DNA from: Macrothele yani
Taxonomy: Eukaryota > Arthropoda > Arachnida > Araneae > Macrothelidae
Reading direction: 5' to 3'
DNA length: 64,000 nucleotides
Assembly (NCBI GenBank): GCA_039090855.1
Contig: CM077025.1
Coordinates: forward strand, 97,630,489 to 97,694,488
Shown: positions 53,475 through 63,451 of the stretch, piece by piece
Numbering within the stretch: position 1 is the stretch's first letter
Layout of the letters: every line of letters begins with the position of its first letter
Notes under the pieces: model-generated
The model's database searches: none
Seen by the model: the letters and a program-made list of their open reading frames with translations, nothing else
Told to the model about the DNA's origin: nothing
Made by a program: the position numbers and the translations under genes

Positions 53475-54390
53475 AATATTACAAGCACATAATTAATTGA
53501 CAGAAAATGTGAAACACATCGGAAAGTCATTTTCTGATGTCTATGTGTATGAGAAGGTAAAAACCTCCGGGAAAAACACGGTGTAGAACACTGGTCGGAA
53601 TTCATTTTTCTTTATTCGCAAATCAGGAGTAAAATTTATATCTCACTTCTATAACCACATCTACAGCAGCTCTTAATAAACAGTTGAGCGAAGCACTCGA
53701 GCTTTGATGGTGAAAGGATTCCTTGAAAAATGCAGCTCCGAGCAAAACACAAAATTAAATCCTCACTGAATTATAGAAGATAATTCTTACATACACGCCA
53801 GCGCGTGTTGTTTTTATCCATGAGTGAACAATTTAATTTAAAGCATTATGATTTCAATTTAAGTGTTTGCAATGAAATTTGATGAGTATTCCGACTAGCT
53901 GTGCTCTTTCCAGGGAATACGTTGAAAATTTAATTTCGCTGCGGATTTATAAGGTGCGTTTTGTAAAACAACAGCGAAAATTCCCAAAGGTAATGCAGTT
54001 ATCTTGAGATTGTTTACGAGAGCATCAAGTTTGGAGATCTGTCATTCTCGTGGATATCTTGATTATGACAATTGGAGTAGATACTGCAGAAATTCCGTTG
54101 CAATTTTTTTTTTTTTCATTAGGATGTTCTTTTATTCGTTGCTATCCGGAATTCCCGCTGACGCATTAACAAGGAAACTTGAATTGTTGCAAAATGTCAG
54201 CTCAATGAACAAAGGAAAATTTTACAGAGCGCTTTCGAGGGAATACATTGAAAATTTATCAAGAAAGTACTTACTTTCTACGATTTTATAACGAGCTAAG
54301 ATTTTCACATGATGTTTTTGGAATCCGTTTTACGAGCCAGATTCATAAGAGATGGTTTCACTGAAAGCTATTGAATTTATTCGGTGTGAA
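53475..54390. other. AT-rich spacer
   Basis: No family resemblance. TTCCAGGGAATACGTTGAAAATTTA (53910) and GAGGGAATACATTGAAAATTTATC (54237) are a diverged direct repeat ~327 bp apart, extent unclear. Confidence 0.3.
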
Positions 54391-54394
54391 AACA

Positions 54395-54485
54395 CAAGTT
54401 TGTCCGCGACAGAAATCGAAATCCATGTCTCCTCACTCCGTAGTAAGTCGCTCTCCCAACTGAGCTACGCGGAGAGAATGTCTCG
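54395..54485 (-). repeat. tRNA-derived SINE head, family E, copy 2
   Basis: The minus strand reads CGCGTAGCTCAGTTGGGAGAGCG (A-box), then CTTACTACGGAGTGAGGAGA and GATTTCGATTTC in the B-box position. Same family as 5975-6090. Confidence 0.62.
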
Positions 54486-54571
54486 CTGCAGATTTGTCAT
54501 CTTGGCACATGCTCTAACCTCTGTAGTACATCACATCGTCTCCCTCTTAATTTTATTTAAAGGAAGCAGAA

Positions 54572-54606
54572 AACTTCATTAATTCCATTGTTTGGAATTA
54601 ATGAAG
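54572..54606. other. Perfect hairpin at the RTE 5' side
   Basis: ACTTCATTAATTCCA and TGGAATTAATGAAGT, ~15-bp arms with a short loop, immediately before partial repeats of TTCATTAATTCGAAAC. It may be a small inverted duplication. Confidence 0.6.
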
Positions 54607-54689
54607 TTTTTCATTAATTCGAAACGATGCGTGGAACATAAATTTAATTCAAAACAATGCGTGGAGCTCATAAAACAAACAAAATGTAT

Positions 54690-57130
54690 TGACATGATCA
54701 ACCCTAAAAAGCACCAGAAAACCCTCAAATCGGAACTGAAGAACAGATTCTCTGCTCTAGAAGGTCTATCATCGGGAGAAGTGGACACCTCTGAAGTTAA
54801 CAGAAAACTAACCAAGGCTCTTATGGAAGCAACAAAAATAGGTGGTACTAAGAACAAGTTGCATATGAAGAAAATATAAGGGAAAAAAATGCTGATGCAA
54901 AAGAGAAGGGTGATGAGGACAAATAAATATGTCACTTCCAAAGTGGAGTATGTAGAGCTATGCAAGACAGTACGAAAAAGTATCAGACGTAAGGAAATTC
55001 AGCTGTGAACTAGTGAGAAAAGCTATTGAGAACAACCAAAGCTATTGAGAACAACCAAAGCCTGAAGAAAGCAAAGGGACATCTCAGTAAGAGAACAAAA
55101 CAGATTATGGCACTGAGAAAAGAAAAGGATACTGTAACAAGAAATAGAGGCGAAGTTTTGAAAAGAGTGAAATATTTCTACTCAAACCTATATGAAAGAG
55201 ATAATACATCTACTCTAGGCATTACGAAAGGTAGCAGTGCCAAAGTCCCACCAGTCCTCCTGCAAGAAGTTACACGTGCAATTAAGAGCATGAAACTGGG
55301 AAAAGCTCCAGAAGAAGATGGAATTAACGTATACAATATACAAGAAGCAAGTGGGGAAATTGAAACTAGACTTGGCCAAGTTTTCATTAGATGTCTCAAT
55401 GAAGGGAAGATTCCTACGGATTGGAACAATGCTGCAATGATCCTGCTGTATAAAAAAGATGACATTGAGGATCTCAAGAACTACAGATCCATCAGCCTCT
55501 TATCAGTGGTTTATAAAATCTTTACTAAGGTTCTTTCACATTGCTTAAAGATAACACCGGACATGGCTCAACCGAGGGAACAAGCTGGATTCAGGAGTGG
55601 CTACAGCACTATATATCATATCCATGTGCAGAAAGAACTGATTGAAAGAACAATGGAATATGAACTCACATTATCTAGGGCTTTTATCGATTACGAAAAG
55701 GCTTTTGATTCTGTGAAACCATCAGCAGTCTCAATGACTTTAAAATCCTGTTGTATTGAGGATGCATACATTAGTATTATTAGTTAAATCTATGAAAATG
55801 CAAATACAAAGGTTCGGTTATTTGAGGATACAGCACCAATAAAAACTGTAAAGGGAGTGAGACAAGGTGAGACCTTATGTCCCAAACTCTTTAATGCCAC
55901 ATTGCAAAATGTTTTGCAATCATTGAACTGGGAAAACAAACGGATAAAAATTTATAGAGATTATTTAACTCACCTCCGTTTTGCTGACGACGTAGGCATT
56001 TTTGCAACTGTCTCTTCAGTACTGCACAGTATGATCCAGGAACTTGCTGACAAGAGTAAAGAAGTGCGATTAAAAATGAACTTTCATAAGACAAAACTCA
56101 TGTACAATGTTTTTACAAGGAACGAAGATTTATCGGTTGATGTGGAAACGCTGGAGAGAACCGATAGCTACATTTACCTTGGACAGCAAATATCAAGCAA
56201 AGGACACATTGATGAAGAAATTAATCGACGTATAAAACTTGGTTGGAGAGCTTTTGGAAGAAACAGTACACTTTTAAAGAGTAATATGGCATTATGTGTT
56301 AAAAGAAAAGTATTTGATCAATGCATCCTTCCAGTGCTTACGTACGGAGCTGAGACGTGGCCCTTAACAAGTTAGTAAAATCATGCGATGCATTGATTAT
56401 GATACGCTTTTCAACATACCAGAAATCATTACTCAAGTTATGAGGATAATGGCTGTGGAATAAATTTTGTTCTTGTGCCCTGACCTTTAACCCCATTTCG
56501 ATTATATTCAACAGAACTGGTTCAGTATACCTCCGGAACAGGTTGATAAAGTTTTGTCGCAATGGAAGCATTTTTACGTAAGTTATGACGCGTAAGGGCG
56601 ATGGAATGGGTCCCGCTCCTATGTCATGACTTTTGACCCTATTTCACCCATTTTTAATAGAGTTCGTGCCCAGATTATCCCCTACCACATACTAAAATTT
56701 CATCGAAATCAAACCATTTTTACGGACAGACAGACGGACAAAGCTGGAGATACGCTTCTTCAACCTACGGTTGGAAAGCGTAAAAAAGTCATACAAAGAC
56801 TGCAGACAACTCAAAAAAGCATGGAGAGATGCATGCTTGCTGTAACCAGGAGAGATAAGAAGAAGAACTCATGAATCAGGAAAATGACAAGAGTGGAAGA
56901 CATCATGAAAAAAATCCCTGAAATGGCAATGGGCTGGACATGTTGCCAGAAGAACGGACCACCGATGGACTACAGAAATTCTAGACTGGAAGACCCAGAA
57001 GAATACCACAGGGGAGATGAGTGGATGAAATTTGGAAGCATGCGGGAGTGACATGGAGGAGTCCGGCTGAAGATAGACCGTTGTGGTACAAACTTGGTGA
57101 GACCTTCATCCAGAAGTGGATTGATAATGG
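54690..57130 (+). pseudogene. RTE-like non-LTR retrotransposon, longest copy, interrupted
   Basis: Encodes the region after the endonuclease (KTLKSELKNRFSALEG at ~54715). The RT frame 55026-55787 carries TRAIKSMKLGKAPEEDG (fingers), DWNNAAMILLYKKDD, NYRSISLLSVVYKIFTKVL, QAGFRSGYSTIYHI and FIDYEKAFDSV (first catalytic Asp). The frame 55857-56375 carries MRQGETLCPKLFNATL, HLRFADDVGIF (catalytic FADD box intact), MNFHKTKLMYN and YIYLGQQISSKGHIDEEINR. A stop at 55786 and frame changes separate them. At 56367 it is cut by an R146 repeat (to 56785) and resumes with KKVIQRLQTTQKSMERCM. The 5' endonuclease is missing. Family placement (RTE) is by motif likeness. Confidence 0.88.
56367..56785 (+). repeat. 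146-bp-unit repeat (R146), copy c, inside RTE
   Basis: Begins AAGTTAGTAAAATCATGCGA and ends GGTTGGAAAGCGTAAAA. GCTCCT-type cores at 56469 and 56615 are 146 bp apart. It interrupts the RTE codons PLT|KK; both flanks of the break align with the uninterrupted RTE copies. The A-rich right end is compatible with retroposition, but no convincing target duplication beyond a few bases is visible. Confidence 0.88.
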
Positions 57131-57139
57131 TTGATGCGA

Positions 57140-57670
57140 CCGTTTGTACAGCTTTTTCCAAACGCTTACGAGTTCGGGATTTCGGTACCACATCAAATGG
57201 ACCGAATGACGCTGGCAAACGTGGCTCACAGCCGCAGTAATGACCGAATAGCCCCAGAAATTCTTCAACAACGTGAACGATATTTTTATCTTGCAACGTG
57301 CATACAGTTCATCCAACTAAAGGAAAACCCCAAACCTTATTGCGTCGTCAACCAAATCATGGTTGTTTTTTAGTTGGATGGACTATACCGCCTCATCTTC
57401 ATTTCTTTTGAATGTGTACAATTAGCATCATCTGAACATTTTGAGGAAGAAATACTGATTTTAAGCTTCTGAGCCCAGCGAACCTGGAGAATCATAATAC
57501 AAGAAAATTCTGTGAATGGACAAAGTTTGACGCAAAAAAATGCACCAGAAATTGGTGCAAAAGTTTCAATTCCTATATTAATCAGATTTTGAGCAGTGAC
57601 TTATGCTCCCTCAGTTGAGCTTAGCCCGGGCAGACGCCACCCCCTCCCCCGCTTCAAGTTATGTAGGAAT
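57140..57670. other. Spacer, nothing firmly recognised
   Basis: Open frames on the minus strand at 56970-57316 overlap the RTE 3' end and extend beyond it without resemblance. TCCAACTAAAGG/TTAGTTGGATGG near 57312 and 57371 face each other, a weak inverted pair. Confidence 0.3.
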
Positions 57671-57675
57671 TCGTA

Positions 57676-58020
57676 TCATCAAACAGAAGTCATCGCTCTT
57701 TCCACGTTAATAAGTGAGTGCCTGAAAAGTTCTCATCGGCCGCCGCCGGGAATCGAACCCAGGGGTCTTCCAGTTACGCGCCGGACATGCTACCACTGCA
57801 CCACAACGGCCTCGAATTTTCCAGACTCACATACGACTAACTTCCAAACCACGTGGAAGGTTGCTTCTTTGGAGCCCCGCACAATGCTGGGGATTCGCCA
57901 AAGATGGAAAGCAGCAATTGAACAAATAACTAGGAGGCGATGGATTTTTTTCGGGCCTCACTTATTAACGTGGAAAGAGCGATGACTTGTGTTTGATGTT
58001 CCTGATCCACGTCGAGTGTA
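57676..58020 (-). mobile_element. SINE-C copy 3 with inverted ends
   Basis: Left end CATCAAACAGAAGTCATCGC, TCTTTCCACGTTAATAAGTG. The right end is its inverse (CACTTATTAACGTGGAAAGAG, CGATGACTTGTGTTTGATG), ~44-bp inverted termini. The minus-strand head is TGTGGTGCAGTGGTAGCATG with B-box GGGTTCGATTCCC. The best preserved member of this family in the window. Confidence 0.85.
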
Positions 58021-58814
58021 TGAATTGAATACGAATTTATAAATTATCCTTTGATTTTGTGTACCAGGGGTGTATATGGAATTATTATTCGGTTCGGGGG
58101 GGACAAATGGAAGTTTTTGAAATCCACCAGGACAAAATAAAAGTTAATGAAACATAGAATAAAAAATTAAAGCATTTTTTCTAATGTAAGTCGTATTTTA
58201 ACAAAGAAATGAAACCCTTTCTGGGGACCCAAGGAGGGGGGCGTAGCTTGGGTCCCCCCTCTAAATACGATCTTGGTGAATACCAGTGTAGTACACACAG
58301 TTCAAAAGCAAATAAATGAATGATAGTAATAAGTTAATTTTCTTGACTTCAGATTCTGAGCTTTTAGGATATCCAAAAATGTTAAGCGTTAAGAATTCGA
58401 TTTCGCGAACCTTTGTTGTTGCTGCAACAGGTTTCCAGGCTACCATCAAGGATTCAGGAAATAAGCTTGTAAAATTCTGGTGCTCGCTCAATTCAAAGCA
58501 CCTGCCTTCCTGAATGCTTGATAAGCACCCGGAAATCGCATCATCCTTTAAGAATTGGGCGAAAGCACATTTACCAAAAATTTCAGGATCGCATATGCGA
58601 CAAATATATTTATCCGATAGATATTTTCTCATGCACGATAAAGCCGATATTGGACGATGAATTTCGCAAGGACCATTAACGTGTTTCCTTAAATATTCAG
58701 TGTAGAAAAGTTATGCACGTTCACATTCAGTTTCTATTTTACCTATTTGGCACGACGGATAGTCTTATTTATAAATTGCGTATGCTCCTTATGCAAGATT
58801 AAAATCTTGCACAT
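58021..58814. other. Spacer with unknown 123-codon ORF
   Basis: A minus-strand frame 58632-58261 has mixed composition with CRICDPEIFGKCAFAQFL and GRCFELSEHQNF; four Cys in the first 50 residues, a hydrophobic C-terminus. No family recognised. A GC-rich hairpin (58223-58233/58247-58257, GGGGACCCAAG against CTTGGGTCCCC) lies just past its stop. It may be a transposon or gene remnant. Confidence 0.25.
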
Positions 58815-59227
58815 TTAATTAAACGTCTAATATTGATATGGCAAACTGTACAAAAAGTCAAAGTAATACTCCAATGTACAAAACGCCTTTTTATTTTTAA
58901 TTAAGGTACTTGTAAGAAATATCACATAATCGAAAAATTATGTTTAACAGCTAATTCAGTGGAGTTTCATCAGAGTAATGCAACTTAACATATCTGAAAT
59001 TTGAATGCTTTCCGAAAAAAAAATGGATGAAAGAAAGAAAAATAAACAATGTTTATTTGTTTTCTTATTTTCTAGCTCAAAAAAGCTGTGAAACGTAATT
59101 TTTCGATTATGTGATATTACTTACAAGTACCTAAATTAAAAATAAAAAGGAGTTTTGTACATTGGATCATTACTTTAACTTTTTGTACAATCTGTCATAT
59201 CAATATTAGGCGTTTAATTAAATTAAG
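58815..59227. mobile_element. Long-TIR MITE, ~410 bp
   Basis: Inverted arms of ~125 bp: CGTCTAATATTGATATGGCA (58825), ATTATGTGATATT-type inner ends, against the reverse complement at 59090-59217 (TGTCATATCAATATTAGGCG). The flanks ATTTAATTAAA/TTTAATTAAAT are palindromic, so target duplication and TIR cannot be separated by eye. The interior has no coding sequence. Confidence 0.85.
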
Positions 59228-59229
59228 AG

Positions 59230-59750
59230 AGGAAGGACAAGAGGAAAATGAAACCTCTTCTTCATTTAGCCTCGTCACAAGATTACAAAGGTTTTTATTT
59301 CTCTTCTCTTAAATGTTTTTTTTATTTTTAATACGGAAATTCATCAAAGTATAATTAAAGATGGTGAAATTTGTGAGAAGAAGTTTTATTGCATTGCATT
59401 GTACGTAGTCAAACGACTTTTTTTCTTTCTTTTTTCGACGTTTGTCCCCCCCCCCCCTTTCCTGGATCAAATACTTTTTGGCAAGAAAAGGCCACCATCA
59501 GCAAAATGATCTGTTTACTTCAGCCACTTGCCCTAAAATATCGCTTTTTACAGATTTTTTTAACCAAATGCATGAAAGAGTGGGCATATCATGTTTCCAT
59601 TTCTGTGATACACATTTTAAAGCATCTTTAGAAATTTGGAAAATCATTACCTAATATAAATTTTCAGGTAACGTGAAACGAAATGACTTATGTGTACATG
59701 ATGTTGTGATGCACATGACTATTTCAACAACTTTCCGTGTCTGTTTCATT
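59230..59750. other. Spacer
   Basis: T-rich with a C-run at 59446-59457. Nothing recognised. Confidence 0.35.
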
Positions 59751-59906
59751 CAGAGGCGTAGCCGAGGGGAGTTACTCGGTCCCGGATCCCCCCACCTCTT
59801 CAGAGGAGACTGTACAAATTTAAGCCATATATGTGTATATTTGAGGCTTTTACCAATAAACCAGAGTCATAGACTCCTCCCCCTTAAATTTCTGGCTGCG
59901 CCACTG
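59751..59906. mobile_element. Possible hAT-like MITE
   Basis: CAGAGGCGTAGCC at the left and the inverse of GGCTGCGCCACTG at the right resemble the CAGxGGCGxAGCC ends of many non-autonomous hAT elements. The expected 8-bp duplication is not visible, so this is tentative. Confidence 0.35.
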
Positions 59907-60044
59907 CTCTTACGCAAATTTTGATTGTCTCTCGTTCGCGCGTTTGCTGTTAACGTCATATCGGAACTCCCAATATTTTCTCACTATATGGCAACAACTG
60001 GTAGTAGATAAAAACGTAAGTAAAAGGATTTCACTCTGTGTGGA

Positions 60045-60050
60045 GTGAGT

Positions 60051-60109
<59 letters not shown>
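60045..60109. repeat. (GA)n microsatellite
   Basis: GTGAGTGAGTGA followed by an essentially pure GA tract of about 57 bp. Confidence 0.95.
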
Positions 60110-60111
<2 letters not shown>

Positions 60112-60149
60112 GACGAGATATCCTGTGAGCCATACCTTATGTAATTTCA

Positions 60150-60335
60150 ATGCCGCTTCGGTGGCGTAGTGGTCTAAGCGCTGGCTTATGACCATTCCTC
60201 CGAGAAGAGTCTGGGTTCGAATCCCGGTGAGGCATGGATGTTGTGTTTGTCTTACGGCACTGACTCTCTCTCTCTCTCTCTCTCTTCCCTGGAACCAGTG
60301 GCCCTAAATTAGGGATGGTGACTGCTTATTAGAGG
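60150..60335 (+). repeat. SINE-S copy 9
   Basis: GCCGCTTCGGTGGCGTAGTGG start, TCTAAGCGCTGGC, B-box GGGTTCGAATCCCGG and family body with an expanded (CT)n. It breaks off at GACTGCTTATTAGAGG; a stray family end piece (GCTTATAGCCCATTGAGTTGC) lies at 60850-60870, possibly the displaced 3' part of this copy. Confidence 0.85.
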
Positions 60336-60740
60336 TCGTCTGCAGTAATGTTGGGTGTGCGAGTGTGTGTTTGTATGAGAGAATGGAGCGACATCGATTT
60401 TCTCTCCTATCCCTAATCTGTATAGGGATTGGCTTTTGTAGTGTTACCGCTTACTAGTTCAGAGAAAGGGAGATTCTGAACGCGCTTAGTCTTCTTTTTT
60501 CTCTCTCTTTAAAGGTTATATTCTTCGATAAAAAAAAGTTTAGTTAATATTTTTTGGTTTATTTCAACTAAATATTTTAATAATATTTCATTATTTAATT
60601 TTCACAATTTAATAAAATACAGTAGAAAGGCAAAATAATACCAAATGGCACCTCACGGGTCAGGATGGGACGGGCCTAAATAAGAGCTGCAATTGACGAG
60701 CCCCATCCGGACCTGGCCGAGTGTCTAATATTTGAAACGG
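60336..60740. other. Spacer inside split SINE-S
   Basis: AT-rich segment then GC-rich GGGACGGGCC/GACCTGGCC sequence leading into the pentanucleotide repeat. No gene. Confidence 0.35.
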
Positions 60741-60742
60741 TC

Positions 60743-60787
60743 CGGGCTGGGCTGGGCTGGGCTGGGCTGGGCTGGGCTGGGCTGGGC
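60743..60787. repeat. (GGGCT)n pentanucleotide repeat
   Basis: Nearly nine perfect GGGCT units, flanked by related GGGCC/GGCTTGGGCC sequence. GGG runs separated by CT fit the G-quadruplex pattern. Confidence 0.95.
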
Positions 60788-61109
60788 CTTAAACGCACGG
60801 GCTTGGGCCAGGCCGGGCTCACCAAATAAAGCCCGTGCAGACTTCTACTGCTTATAGCCCATTGAGTTGCTCAAAATGGAATTCAGGAAAATTGAACCTT
60901 GGAATATTCCAACTATTCTTTATTCTTTTATTTTCCATTCATTAGCTTTTAAACGAATTCACAGGAATCGGGCTTAATTTTCGGCTGGCTTCCATTCTCA
61001 CTTTATCGTCGGATTTCTTAATTTTCGTGTCGGAACATGCCCTGCTCGCTTATCCCTTGAATCAACACCCTTTTTGTTTCGGTCCCTAATAAACTACCAC
61101 GAACTCCCT

Positions 61110-61415
61110 GCATTTCGACCCATGGCCTAATGGTTAGAGCAACAGCCTTCAAAACCAGACGGCCGCCCTGGTGGCGCAGTGGTCTAAGCGATGTCCTCTG
61201 ATCATTCGTCCGAAAGGGGGCCGGGTTCGCCGGTGAGGCATGGATGTTATGTTTGTCTTACGGCACTGGCTCTCTCCTCTTCCCTGGAACCACTGACCCT
61301 AAATTAGGGACGGGCGACTGCTTATAGCCCATTGAGTTGCTCACGGTGGTCGTTAAATCTCCAATAAAAAAAAAAAAACCAGACGGTGGCGCGATTGATT
61401 CCAGTTGGCTGAATT
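61110..61415 (+). repeat. tRNA-like SINE split by SINE-S
   Basis: 61118-61162 (CATGGCCTAATGGTTAGAGC, A-box-like; CAGCCTTCAAAACCAGACGG) continues at 61387 with TGGCGCGATTGATTCCAG (B-box-like). The two parts form one tRNA-like unit when the SINE-S insertion is removed. A TTCAAAA anticodon-loop-like segment is visible, but stem pairing is poor, so a SINE or tRNA pseudogene is likelier than a working tRNA. Confidence 0.55.
61163..61374 (+). repeat. SINE-S copy 10, with target duplication
   Basis: CCGCCCTGGTGGCGCAGTGG start, body and A-tail (61364-61376). AAACCAGACGG precedes (61152-61162) and follows (61376-61386) it, an 11-bp perfect duplication. The B-box has a deletion (GGGTTCGCCGG). Confidence 0.9.
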
Positions 61416-61715
61416 GCTCTGAACCACTGAAGATTCACCGTGCATCGGATGGGCACATTAAACCGTCGTCCCCGAGGTGGTGAAGCCCCTGTTACAAATA
61501 AGATCACCTTGCCTTTGCTTGCACTCACTGGAAGTGCTCGTTGTGACGTCATAATCTAGCATTCTCCACTGTGTCGACTCTCACTTTCAATTTCGCACTC
61601 CTACTTTTCTGACTCGTGTACCCTCTGTCGTGTCCGAGCCTCTAGGTTTGGTGTAATGTAACTGTGAAGTACTACAGATGTGACGCGCATGTTAAGACGG
61701 CAGAGTTGCAGCGAT
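61416..61715. other. Spacer
   Basis: Nothing recognised. Confidence 0.35.
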
Positions 61716-61717
61716 AA

Positions 61718-61810
61718 ACTCCGTCGCTATAGCTTAATTGGAAAATCACTCTACTCTAGAGCAGAAGGATGCAGATTCGAGTTCAGTCACCGGCAAAATG
61801 TGTTTTCACA
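61718..61810 (+). repeat. tRNA-like SINE head, family F, copy 1
   Basis: CGCTATAGCTTAATTGGAAAA (A-box-like), CTCTAGAGCAGAAGGATGCA and GATTCGAGTTC (B-box), then CACCGGCAAAATGTGTTTTCAC. A diverged copy at 62372-62440 shares TTTAATTGGGAAAGCA, CCAGAGCAGAA and ACCGGCAAATGTGTGTTCTC. Confidence 0.6.
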
Positions 61811-61854
61811 TTGGCGCCCAAACGCAAAAACGGATCTATTGGCTGTAAGGCGCT

Positions 61855-62045
61855 TCGAAAAATGTGTGATTTTCCTTCCTCCCATCATCTGGAATTAATG
61901 AAAATTCCGTCTTCGCTTCGAAAAATGTGTGATATTTCTTCCACACATCGTCTAGATTTCATAAGAATTCCTTTTTCGCCTTGAAAAATCTGTGATGCTT
62001 CTTCAACACATCGTCTGGAATTAGGGAGAATTACCTCTTCTACAA
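61855..62045. repeat. ~63-bp tandem repeat, three units
   Basis: CGCTTCGAAAAATGTGTGAT (61850), GCTTCGAAAAATGTGTGATA (61915) and GCCTTGAAAAATCTGTGATG (61978) begin units that each continue CTTCCxxxCATC(G/A)TCT(A/G)GAATTxxxxxAATT. Three diverging copies. Confidence 0.75.
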
Positions 62046-62109
62046 AGAGTTATTTCAAGCGACGTTTGCAAGGAACCCGAAACTTGCGATTTTGTGCCCC
62101 CACCTTTCT

Positions 62110-62305
62110 CAAGCGGTCCCGGACAAATCGTCCAACGACGACTGGTCCAATGCCGATTCTTCCAATGCCGATTCGTCCAAAGGGACAATACAATTGGTCC
62201 AATGCAGTTTCGTCCAATGGACTATTCGTTCAATGTACGATTAGTCCCATGTCGATTCGTCCAATGGTAAGATTTGTCCAACGCCGATCCTTCCAATGGT
62301 ATCCT
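62110..62305. repeat. Degenerate CGTCCAATG minisatellite
   Basis: Irregular repeats of (C/T)(C/T)(G/T)TCCAATGxCGATT every ~15-20 bp, about ten copies. No coding interpretation. Confidence 0.8.
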
Positions 62306-62371
62306 CTTACCACCGTTAAACTTTTTTATTTTCCAGAAAGGGATAACAATTTAGATTATTCTCTTAAGCAC

Positions 62372-62445
62372 TTGTAGGTGTGGTTTAATTGGGAAAGCAT
62401 TTAGTTCCAGAGCAGAATACCGAATACCGGCAAATGTGTGTTCTC
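62372..62445 (+). repeat. tRNA-like SINE head, family F, copy 2
   Basis: Diverged copy of 61718-61810; B-box lost. Confidence 0.5.
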
Positions 62446-63450
62446 AAATAATTAACTTCGTTTGTGATAAACAGCCCACAGTCCTGTGGTACATAGACAC
62501 TTGTGTCTAAATCTTCCCTATAGATGTAAACTCTACGCGAAATTGCTGTGTAGTAATACTACATTTCAACCCACTCTTTTTACTAGCTGCTGGCGCCCAA
62601 TCTCCTTTCGATGAGAAAATTAAATCCCCACTGAAACATAATGATCTTTTACCATAAATTGGAGGCTTTTTTTTTTTTTCTTAGCGCACCTTGAAATTAG
62701 ATTTTTTAACATCAGATCTCAATAAGGAGACATACTTCCAATATGTTAAAAAAATTGCACTCTAAATAAGGTTCCCACATCTTTACAGCCTTTAAAATAT
62801 TGTTAAAATGAAAAGTTGTAAGTATTTACGAGGTATTAAAATTTATTGAAATCAACATTATTATTAAGAATAAATATTATTTAGTCTAATACTACCACTA
62901 ATATATGTGGCGTTATGTAAAATACACATAGTGGCTCTGCCACCTGTGTGTACTTCAGCAAGACCAAGAATAAAGTAATATTTCATCAGTTGAACTGTAA
63001 ATTAATATGGGAACACGATGAAGAATGAACTCCTTTTATTAGGAGTATTAATAACGCCAAACAAAGAGATGCCAGCTTTCGCTACCTCCGGGTAGCTTCA
63101 TCAGGAATTTAGTAGCTGAGATCGCGGAATCAACGCGAAAAACACTTCAAAGAATATAAGAAAGTTCAATATAAATGAGGCACTTGCACGATGTCACGAG
63201 TGGTTAGATCCCAGAACCGGGTCTTTACGTTATAATGAATATAGCTTTTAACTAAGCTACTAATAATGCTTCCTTCAATTATAATGTAATGAATTCAGCT
63301 TCTTCTAATGGTTCTTGTGTTATTAATTATGAATAAACTTTCCTGCTAGTAGTGTAGTAATAATAGAAATAATGCTTATAACTGGTAGTAATGTTGTAGT
63401 AGTAATTAAGATGAATAAAGTCTTATGCTGGTTGTTACTAATAACACTAA
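62446..63450. other. AT-rich spacer
   Basis: Trinucleotide-rich AGTAATAAT/GTAGTAGTAAT patches near 63350-63410. Nothing else recognised. Confidence 0.4.
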
Positions 63451-63451
63451 A

